A stretch of DNA of 5,484 nt from Aquiluna sp. (GTDB lineage: Bacteria > Actinomycetota > Actinomycetes > Actinomycetales > Microbacteriaceae): NCBI GenBank assembly GCA_018402615.1, contig JAGYIH010000049.1, positions 1 through 5,484 on the forward strand, read 5' to 3'. The notes under the pieces were generated by a model. That model made no database searches, was not told where the DNA came from, and saw only the letters and a program-made list of their open reading frames with translations. The translations under genes were made by a program, and so were the position numbers. The stretch's first letter is position 1. The number at the start of each line of letters is the position of its first letter. This document shows, one piece after another, positions 1-5,484 of the stretch.

Positions 1-2
1 CC

Positions 3-167
3 CTCCGCAGCCTGCCTGGCGAATTTACCGGCCTCCACCTAGCCTCGCTCCTGTATACAGGAATGCAAAAGATCGCCCCAAACACAGACGCCGGAATCGA
101 TCTGTCCCGCGAACTCGCCGAGGCGAAAGCTCTGCTCTCCGATCAAACCAACCCGCCGAAAAACTGA
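3..167 (+). CDS. C-terminal fragment of an unrecognised protein
   Basis: An open frame enters from the left edge and runs for 54 codons to a TGA at 165-167. Third codon positions are mostly G or C, as expected for real coding sequence, and there is no in-frame stop before the TGA. The visible peptide begins LRSLPGEFTGLHLASLLYTG. A helical charged stretch (SRELAEAKALL) follows, and it ends in a polar tail (NPPKN). I do not recognise the family. An in-frame ATG at 63 would give only 34 residues, so this is more likely the tail of a longer gene than a complete small one. It is separated from the helicase operon by about 320 bases of structured non-coding DNA, so it is probably not part of that operon. 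Confidence 0.5.
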   Translation, partial: LRSLPGEFTGLHLASLLYTGMQKIAPNTDAGIDLSRELAEAKALLSDQTNPPKN

Positions 168-259
168 ATGAATCCAAATCCACCATCTTCAAAAAAACTG
201 GAGGGCGATGCTCTGTCAGCGCCGTGGTATCCGCGCCGAGCGCCCTTTCAGCTACCTCG

Positions 260-292
260 CCCCGTGGAATGCGAAGCCCTATTCCACCGGGG
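260..292. repeat. Bulged inverted repeat (11-bp stem, 10-nt loop)
   Basis: The left arm CCCCGTGGAAT (260-270) pairs with ATTCCACCGGGG (281-292) across a 10-base loop. This gives seven pairs next to the loop, one unpaired C at 288, then four G:C pairs, with a possible G:T pair outside at 259/293. The stem is too long and GC-rich to be casual. There is no T-run directly after it, so it is not a typical intrinsic terminator, but it could end transcription of the upstream gene or be a REP-like dispersed repeat. Confidence 0.7.
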
Positions 293-350
293 TCAGCTTC
301 TGCCTGCCTCCCTTTTCTTCACCCGCCACTCGTTACAAGCCACGCGCCAC

Positions 351-365
351 GGCGGCGAAGCCGCC
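351..365. repeat. Short GC hairpin (6-bp stem, GAA loop)
   Basis: GGCGGC (351-356) and GCCGCC (360-365) form a perfect six-pair stem around a GAA loop. A second small palindrome, GGCC-AAA-GGCC, follows at 375-385. Together with the larger hairpin at 260-292 they suggest a repeat-type intergenic element. No T-tract follows, so an intrinsic terminator is not supported. Confidence 0.5.
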
Positions 366-490
366 TCAGTCCTCGGCCAAAGGCCTGTGGCAGCTTTTGC
401 GACACCCCCCAACCGAGGCTGCATGGAAATGACCACAGACTAAAGGAAGCCTGCCGAAACCAACCGCCGACGAATTAAAACCCATTGCAA

Positions 491-3334
491 ATGTATACCG
501 ATTACCATTCGAAATATTTTGCCTATGAACTAACCAGACGCAGCGCTTCTGATAGCGTGGAGAAGCTGGCAGCGGCTGTCGCGGGTGCTCAAGTGGACCT
601 CAATCCCCATCAGGTGGACGCGGCTTTGTTTGCATTCTCTTCTCCATTGTCAAAAGGCGCGATTCTGGCTGACGAGGTTGGCTTGGGAAAAACAATCGAG
701 GCCGGCTTGGTGCTCTCCCAGAAGTGGGCGGAAAGAAAGCGCCGCATTTTGATCATCGTTCCGTCAAATCTTCGCAAACAGTGGCACCAGGAGATGAAGG
801 AAAAATTCTTTCTCCCCTCAATTATTCTGGAGACGAAATCTTATAATGCGGCGATTCGCCAAGGTCGTTTCCGGCCCCTTGAAGTGGATGAAATTGTGAT
901 TTGTTCCTACCAGTTTGCCCGGAACAAGGCTGCTGATGTCGCTAACACTGCTTGGGACCTTGTGGTGATCGATGAGGCACACAGGCTGCGCAATGTTTAC
1001 AAGACTTCAAACATCGTCGCAAATACCCTCAAACTTGCCTTAGCGGGAAAGCATAAGCTTTTGCTCACCGCAACACCGCTTCAGAATTCCCTGCTCGAAC
1101 TTTTTGGCCTCGTCAGCTTCATCGATGACCACACTTTCGGTGACTTGAAAAGTTTCCGGGACCAGTTTGCGAACCTCACCCAAGAGCAGGTTTTCGAGAC
1201 TCTTCGAACAAGGCTGAGACCGGTTTGCCACCGCACGCTCAGGCGCCAGGTTACCGCCTACATTCCATTTACAAAAAGAAGTGCCATCCTTGAGGAGTTC
1301 ACCCCCGAGGAGAGCGAAGATCGCCTATACAATCTCGTTTCCGAATACCTTCAGCGTCCCAACCTTCAAGCCCTGCCACCCGGTCAGCGCTCCCTCATGA
1401 CGCTTGTGCTGCGGAAGCTTCTGGCATCGTCCACATTTGCCATTGCCGGGGCCCTCGGCACCATCGCCGATAGGCTCAAGGCGAGGCTGAAGAAACAAGA
1501 GCCCAAGACCCCTCTCGATGAGGAACTCAACGAAGATTACGAGGCGATGGACGAAACCGCCGAGGAATGGAGTGACGACGAGGCTGAGGATCCTCTTTCG
1601 GATGCGGATCGCACGGCTATCGAAGAGGAGATCGCCGACTTGGAAAAATTTGCTACTCTCGCCGTCTCCATTAAGCACAATGCAAAAGGAACTGCTCTGC
1701 TTCAGGCCCTGCGGATTGCATTTGCCAAAGCCCGCGAAACCGGTGCAGCGGAAAAAGCAATCATTTTTACAGAGTCACGCAAAACGCAGGACTACATCTT
1801 GAGGGTTCTTTCCGACAGTGAGTTCGGCGAAGGAGTCCTTCTCTTTAACGGCTCAAATACCGACGAGCATTCTAAAGCAATCTATGCGGCTTGGGTGGAA
1901 AAGCACGCTGGCAGTGACTGCATCTCTGGTTCGAAGTCGGCCGACATGCGTTCCGCCTTAGTTGAATATTTTCGTAACGAAGGCCGCATTATGATTGCCA
2001 CGGAAGCCGGGGCCGAAGGCATCAACTTGCAATTTTGCTCCCTCGTCGTGAACTACGACCTCCCTTGGAATCCCCAGCGCATTGAGCAGCGAATTGGGCG
2101 CTGCCACAGGTATGGCCAGAAACACGATGTGGTTGTCGTAAATTTCCTCAACCGCAAAAATGCCGCAGACCAGCGCGTCTATCAGCTTTTGTCCGAAAAA
2201 TTCCATCTTTTCGAAGGAGTTTTTGGAGCGAGTGATGAAGTTCTCGGGGCTATCGAGAGCGGCGTGGATTTCGAAAAACGCATTGCCGGCATCTACCAGC
2301 GTTGCCGTAAACCCGAGGACATCGAGTCCGCTTTCAAAGTGTTGCAACTTGAACTGGACTTGGAAATCAACGAGGCGATGAAGCAGACTCGCCGCAAGCT
2401 TCTGGAGAATTTTGATGATGAAGTCCGGGAGAAGCTCCGGGTTCGCGCGGATGCTTCAGCCCAGTCTCTCGACCGCATCGAGCAAAATCTCATGCGATTG
2501 ACCTCGCATGAGTTGCGAGACCATGCCGATTTTATTGGTGACGACTCGTTTCGACTAAAGAGCTGCCCTTATCGAGGGGATATCCCTCTCGGGCTTTACG
2601 AACTTCCTCGGCGCACGGGCGAGGCTCATGTCTACCGACTCTCCCACCCACTCGCAGAGGCCATCACACAGGCATCGATTTCAAGGGATTTGAAATCAGC
2701 CGAAATCCACTTTGATTACAGCAGCTATGTTGGAAAGCTTTTTGCTCTGGAGCAGTATCGAGGCGCCTCTGGCTGGCTGGCTCTTAAGCGATTCACCGTG
2801 GATGCCTTTGATCAAGTCGAAGACCATCTTTTGTTTTCAGCCTCGACAGATCAAGGCCATGCCATCGAGTCCAGCGTAGCAGCTCTTTTGTTCAAGCTAC
2901 CCGGCCATGTTGCCTGTGATTGCCATGACCAACCTCCAGAGAACCTTGCGAAGTCCGCCGGCCAAAAAGAAGAGGAGATTCTGCAAAGAATCTCCGAGCG
3001 CAATAACAAATTTTTCGATGATGAAGTCACCAAACTGGACGCTTGGGCCGACGACTTGAAGCTCAGCCTTGAGCAGGAAATCAAGGAGATGGATCGCAAA
3101 ATCAAGGAAGCTCGGACACTCGCAAAAAAAATGGTCACCCTTCAAGAGAAGCTCGAGGCCCAGAGAAAAATCAGTTCCTTGCAAAAACAACGAATTGAAA
3201 AACGCCGGGCGCTGTTCACAGCTCAAGATGAAATTGACGAGAAGCGGGATGAACTCATCTCGAATGTGGAAAAGAAGCTAAGACAAAAAACTACTGAAAA
3301 CTATATTTTTACAATCAGATGGAGGTTGAATTGA
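491..3334 (+). CDS. SNF2/RapA-like superfamily 2 helicase (defence-type)
   Basis: This is a 947-residue DNA-dependent ATPase of the SNF2/HepA-RapA group, cytoplasmic and probably a double-stranded DNA translocase. Visible motifs: Walker A DEVGLGKT (61-68), motif Ia around IIVPSNLRKQW (88-98), DEAH box (161-164), motif III TATP (193-196), IIFT (424-427), motif V ATEAGAEGINLQ (503-514) and motif VI QRIGRCHRYGQ (533-543) with both expected arginines. An acidic insert (about 343-381) separates the RecA lobes. The tail is a highly charged coiled coil (about 827-932). No nuclease motif is evident. TAA at 476-478 closes the frame, leaving only TTG at 485 or ATG at 491 as starts. I prefer ATG because MYTDYHSKY resembles the start I remember for relatives; neither has a good ribosome binding site. 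It leads a coupled operon with a DNA methyltransferase, implying restriction-modification or anti-phage work. Confidence 0.93.
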   Translation: MYTDYHSKYFAYELTRRSASDSVEKLAAAVAGAQVDLNPHQVDAALFAFSSPLSKGAILADEVGLGKTIEAGLVLSQKWAERKRRILIIVPSNLRKQWHQEMKEKFFLPSIILETKSYNAAIRQGRFRPLEVDEIVICSYQFARNKAADVANTAWDLVVIDEAHRLRNVYKTSNIVANTLKLALAGKHKLLLTATPLQNSLLELFGLVSFIDDHTFGDLKSFRDQFANLTQEQVFETLRTRLRPVCHRTLRRQVTAYIPFTKRSAILEEFTPEESEDRLYNLVSEYLQRPNLQALPPGQRSLMTLVLRKLLASSTFAIAGALGTIADRLKARLKKQEPKTPLDEELNEDYEAMDETAEEWSDDEAEDPLSDADRTAIEEEIADLEKFATLAVSIKHNAKGTALLQALRIAFAKARETGAAEKAIIFTESRKTQDYILRVLSDSEFGEGVLLFNGSNTDEHSKAIYAAWVEKHAGSDCISGSKSADMRSALVEYFRNEGRIMIATEAGAEGINLQFCSLVVNYDLPWNPQRIEQRIGRCHRYGQKHDVVVVNFLNRKNAADQRVYQLLSEKFHLFEGVFGASDEVLGAIESGVDFEKRIAGIYQRCRKPEDIESAFKVLQLELDLEINEAMKQTRRKLLENFDDEVREKLRVRADASAQSLDRIEQNLMRLTSHELRDHADFIGDDSFRLKSCPYRGDIPLGLYELPRRTGEAHVYRLSHPLAEAITQASISRDLKSAEIHFDYSSYVGKLFALEQYRGASGWLALKRFTVDAFDQVEDHLLFSASTDQGHAIESSVAALLFKLPGHVACDCHDQPPENLAKSAGQKEEEILQRISERNNKFFDDEVTKLDAWADDLKLSLEQEIKEMDRKIKEARTLAKKMVTLQEKLEAQRKISSLQKQRIEKRRALFTAQDEIDEKRDELISNVEKKLRQKTTENYIFTIRWRLN
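3321..3325 (+). promoter_or_regulatory. Ribosome binding site deciding the start at 3334
   Basis: A perfect GGAGG lies inside the last codons of the helicase gene, eight bases before ATG 3334. It favours that start over the in-frame ATG at 3319, which would have this site inside its own coding sequence. Confidence 0.8.
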
Positions 3335-3810
3335 TGAACGCCAATTTTGATCTTGATAACGACCAGGATGACCCAATGGCCCCAGTGGTTTTTAAACTCC
3401 TTAACGGAAATCTTGTTAAGGTTGTCGCACAGGAAATAAGAAGTCCTTTCACTCCTCGAAATTCCTTCGAGGATGAATTGCCCGAAAAAACCTACCGACT
3501 CATCGTATTTTCAAATGACTATACCTTTGAAAATGCGCCGATTAATCAATTTCAGGTGGAGCCCGGTATAGATTTTACTGAAGAAACGATCGTAGAAATG
3601 TTGGCGACCATCCGAGAGCACATTGGATCGGACTCCCGCCATGATTACGAGGAACTGGATGAATTCAACGAGTGGCTTGTCGAGGCCTCGCTTCGAATCG
3701 CGGAATGCCCCGAGGACGCTGTGCGGCACTACGAAAAATTGCCGAACTTAACCTACCCGGAAGCATTTGACCGGATAGACGATTCTTTTTTCAACGACCA
3801 AAACGACTGA
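3334..3810 (+). CDS. Small highly acidic protein of unknown function
   Basis: This gene encodes 158 residues and I do not recognise its family. The ATG shares one base with the helicase stop (TGATG) and sits eight bases after GGAGG, so translation is probably coupled; the ATG at 3319 would add five residues but lacks such a site. By hand count there are about 36 Asp/Glu against 12 Lys/Arg. The N-terminus (FDLDNDQDD) and C-terminus (IDDSFFNDQND) are especially acidic. The middle has alternating hydrophobic segments (VVFKLL, YRLIVFSN) suggesting beta strands, followed by probable helices (about 80-130). There is no signal peptide, membrane segment or cysteine cluster. Its place between helicase and methyltransferase suggests a subunit, adaptor or inhibitor of the system. 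A DNA-mimic role is possible from charge alone, but that is speculation. Confidence 0.85.
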   Translation: MNANFDLDNDQDDPMAPVVFKLLNGNLVKVVAQEIRSPFTPRNSFEDELPEKTYRLIVFSNDYTFENAPINQFQVEPGIDFTEETIVEMLATIREHIGSDSRHDYEELDEFNEWLVEASLRIAECPEDAVRHYEKLPNLTYPEAFDRIDDSFFNDQND

Positions 3811-3811
3811 C

Positions 3812-5470
3812 ATGCCAAGCAAACAAAAACTCGAACTGACATGGATTGGCAAGGAACACCGCCCGAAGCTGGAACCTCGGATTTTGATCGAAGACCCTTC
3901 GAAGTCCTATCATGCCAAACAACGGGCTAGTGAAAATGATATCTTCGAGAACCGCCTAATCTTCGGCGACAATTTACTCGCGCTTAAAGCTCTGGAACAG
4001 GAGTTTGCTGGTAAGGTTAAGTGTATTTTTATTGATCCGCCTTACAACACAGGCAGCGCGTTTACCCATTATGACGATGGCGTTGAGCATTCGATCTGGC
4101 TTTCTCTGATGCGGGATAGATTGGAGTTGCTAAAGAGACTTCTCTCAGAAGATGGCTCACTTTGGATCACAATTGATGACAATGAATCCCACTATCTTAA
4201 GGTCCTCTGTGATGAGGTGTTTGGCCGAGTGAATTTTTTGTCGAATGTTGTTTGGCAAAAGAAATTCCAAGTTCAAAGTAATTCAGAAGGCATTTCTTCA
4301 TCACATGACCATATCCTTATTTATGCAAGGGATCGGGCCAAGTTGAAATTGGCGCTGTTACCAAGAACCGATGCATCCAAAGCGAAATATACAAATGCTG
4401 ATAGCGACCCAAGAGGCGTTTGGATGTCTGATAATTTTACCGTCAGCTTGACGAGTGGACAACGGGGGGCTCAATTTGCCAAAACAGGTAAATCGTCAAA
4501 TCTTTACGAAATTACAACTCCTGCGGGCAGGAAAGTTCTCCCACCGAGCGGCACTTGCTGGAGATTTAGCCCGGAGCGATATGAAGAACTTGTGAAAGAC
4601 AATCGTGTTTGGTTTGGTGTAAGCGGCACAAGCGCCCCTAGACTCAAACGGTTTTTGCATGAGGTTCAGGATGGTGTTATTGCAGGCTCTCTTTGGTTTC
4701 GAGACGAAGTCGGTGACAACCTAGAGGCAAAGCGCGAAATTTTAGTTCTTGACCCAGTCAATGTGTTTGCGACTCCAAAACCAGAGCGATTGCTTCAACG
4801 CGTTCTGCTATTAGCCACAAAGCCCGGCGACCTCGTGCTCGACTCTTTCCTCGGCTCTGGCACCACGGCGGCTGTAGCTCACAAGATGGGCCGACGCTGG
4901 ATAGGGATTGAATTAGGTGATCACTGCCACACGCACTGCTTACCGCGTTTAAGCAAAGTTGTTGACGGAACTGACCCTGGTGGTATCACCGAGGCGGTGG
5001 AATGGAAGGGCGGCGGTGGCTTTCGGTATTACCGTCTCGCGCCGTCGCTCCTAACTCAGGACAAATGGGGCCAGTGGGTCATCAGTCAGGAATACAACGC
5101 ACCGATGCTGGCCGAAGCGGTGTGCAAGTTAGAAGGCTTTTCCTATGCCCCCAGCGACACTCTTTACTGGCAACACGGCCACAGCACCGAGCGCGATTTT
5201 CTCTACACCACGACTGCCAACCTGACGCATGATCAACTCCAGCAACTCAGTGATGAGGTCGGAGCGGATCGTAGCCTGCTTGTTGTCTGTTCCTCCTTCC
5301 GCAGCCGCAAGGAGGGCTACCCGAACCTCACAGTGAAGAAGATTCCAAAAGCCGTCCTCGGGCGCTGCGAGTGGGGCAAGGATGATTACAGCCTTAAAGT
5401 AGAGAACCTGCCCCAGGCCCCACCAAAGATTAGGCAGGGAACTCTTTTTGAAGATGGAGGTGCATTATGA
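3812..5470 (+). CDS. Beta-class DNA methyltransferase, type III Mod-like
   Basis: This 552-residue protein is an S-adenosylmethionine-dependent DNA methyltransferase, most likely N6-adenine. Catalytic motif IV is DPPY (75-78, followed by NTGS). A conserved segment LWITIDDNE lies at 117-125. A variable region at about 150-320 is the likely target recognition domain. Then come the motif X region TPKPERLLQRVL (321-332), AdoMet-binding motif I DSFLGSG (344-350) and a GIEL motif at 365-368. Catalytic before AdoMet-binding is the beta-class order of type III Mod proteins. The C-terminal 150 residues, after a glycine-rich KGGGGF, are probably a partner-binding domain. The start follows the previous stop by one base and has no clear ribosome binding site, so coupling is likely. 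G+C rises from about 46% (3841-4800) to about 58% (4801-5100), suggesting mosaic origin. It probably protects host DNA from the partner nuclease. Confidence 0.93.
   Translation: MPSKQKLELTWIGKEHRPKLEPRILIEDPSKSYHAKQRASENDIFENRLIFGDNLLALKALEQEFAGKVKCIFIDPPYNTGSAFTHYDDGVEHSIWLSLMRDRLELLKRLLSEDGSLWITIDDNESHYLKVLCDEVFGRVNFLSNVVWQKKFQVQSNSEGISSSHDHILIYARDRAKLKLALLPRTDASKAKYTNADSDPRGVWMSDNFTVSLTSGQRGAQFAKTGKSSNLYEITTPAGRKVLPPSGTCWRFSPERYEELVKDNRVWFGVSGTSAPRLKRFLHEVQDGVIAGSLWFRDEVGDNLEAKREILVLDPVNVFATPKPERLLQRVLLLATKPGDLVLDSFLGSGTTAAVAHKMGRRWIGIELGDHCHTHCLPRLSKVVDGTDPGGITEAVEWKGGGGFRYYRLAPSLLTQDKWGQWVISQEYNAPMLAEAVCKLEGFSYAPSDTLYWQHGHSTERDFLYTTTANLTHDQLQQLSDEVGADRSLLVVCSSFRSRKEGYPNLTVKKIPKAVLGRCEWGKDDYSLKVENLPQAPPKIRQGTLFEDGGAL
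5456..5460 (+). promoter_or_regulatory. Ribosome binding site for the fourth operon gene
   Basis: GGAGG within the last codons of the methyltransferase lies six bases before ATG 5467. It is a good match at good spacing and supports a real start in the ATGA overlap. Confidence 0.75.
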
Positions 5471-5484
5471 ATCGGAATGTCAAC
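5467..5484 (+). CDS. Start of fourth operon gene (possible Res-like helicase-nuclease), cut by window
   Basis: Only six codons are visible (MNRNVN). The ATG overlaps the methyltransferase stop by four bases (ATGA) and follows a GGAGG. The tight coupling and strong ribosome binding site make a genuine gene likely. Its identity cannot be read from six residues. By context, a type III Mod-like methyltransferase is normally followed by a Res protein (DEAD/DEAH helicase plus PD-(D/E)XK nuclease), and the visible genes lack a nuclease. I also recall Res-like proteins in comparable clusters that begin with a similar peptide, but I have not checked this. Treat the function as an inference. Confidence 0.6.

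Larger units (their letters stand above)
168..490. other. Gene-free, hairpin-rich intergenic region
   Basis: No frame here looks like a real gene. The short open frames give proline-, arginine- and serine-rich peptides without domain character, and they overlap strong inverted repeats. The region holds a bulged hairpin at 260-292, a GC hairpin at 351-365, a small GGCC-AAA-GGCC palindrome at 375-385, and a possible longer-range pairing of 201-207 with 241-247. The pyrimidine-rich stretch around 298-345, with its CGCCACTCG-type wording, resembles dispersed intergenic repeats in some Verrucomicrobiota-like genomes; this is memory, not a search. I could not support a specific -35/-10 promoter for the downstream operon, although one must lie here or further upstream. 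An AAAGGAAG at 442-449 resembles a ribosome binding site but has no suitable start codon after it. Confidence 0.6.

Noticed and set aside
260..292. Intrinsic transcription terminator for the upstream gene
   Set aside because: The stem is strong but is followed by TCAGCTTCTG rather than a T-run, and it lies about 90 bases after the stop. It was kept only as an inverted repeat.
168..443. 91-codon open frame starting directly after the upstream stop (TGA-ATG)
   Set aside because: The peptide is low-complexity and basic/proline-rich, spans two strong hairpins, overlaps two other similarly long frames, and has no ribosome binding site of its own. It looks like chance openness in GC-rich repeat DNA.
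471..484. ATTAAA near 474-479 as a -10 box for the operon
   Set aside because: No acceptable -35 element lies at the right distance, and the position would put the transcription start at or within the start codon. It is too weak to annotate.
2414..3028. Identical 12-base words GATGATGAAGTC at 2414-2425 and 3017-3028, both encoding part of FDDEV
   Set aside because: The match is short and the flanking residues differ. One shared pentapeptide in acidic helical sequence is compatible with chance, and there is no wider internal duplication.
491..3334. Housekeeping RapA (RNA polymerase recycling ATPase)
   Set aside because: The ATPase motifs are RapA-like, but the N-terminal Tudor-like domains of RapA are absent, since Walker A lies only about 60 residues from the start. 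The operon partners are a methyltransferase and an unknown protein.
491..5470. Assignment to DISARM on the basis of a SNF2-like helicase next to a methyltransferase
   Set aside because: The methyltransferase is a 552-residue type III Mod-style beta-class enzyme, not the large DrmMI type, and no DrmA, DrmB (DUF1998) or DrmC (phospholipase D-like) gene is visible. It cannot be fully excluded without the flanks.

Overview
The window looks like an accessory, defence-type stretch of a bacterial chromosome. It carries a tightly packed operon on the + strand and is cut at both ends. Coding sequence is near 50% G+C overall, with clear local variation. The gene-free stretch before the operon has the look of dispersed intergenic repeats I associate with Verrucomicrobiota-like genomes. 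That taxonomic hint rests on pattern memory and is weak.

Layout. Positions 3-167 hold the last 54 codons of an unrecognised protein. Positions 168-490 have no convincing gene. They contain a strong bulged hairpin (260-292), a short GC hairpin (351-365) and other small inverted repeats. The operon then begins: (1) a 947-residue SNF2/RapA-like superfamily 2 helicase (491-3334) with all ATPase motifs, an acidic insert between the two RecA lobes and a long C-terminal coiled coil; (2) a 158-residue, strongly acidic protein of unknown function (3334-3810); (3) a 552-residue beta-class DNA methyltransferase of type III Mod style (3812-5470); (4) the first six codons of a fourth gene (5467 to the end of the window).

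The junctions are a 1-base stop/start overlap (TGATG), a 1-base gap, and a 4-base ATGA overlap. This argues for one co-transcribed, translationally coupled unit. The methyltransferase probably marks self DNA. The SNF2 helicase probably translocates on or remodels DNA, or moves bound proteins. The fourth gene is where a Res-like helicase-nuclease would be expected, because no nuclease motif is visible in the first three genes. The best reading is a type III-like restriction-modification or related anti-phage system with two additions to the classical mod/res pair: a SNF2 helicase and a small acidic protein. The acidic protein is the least explained component.
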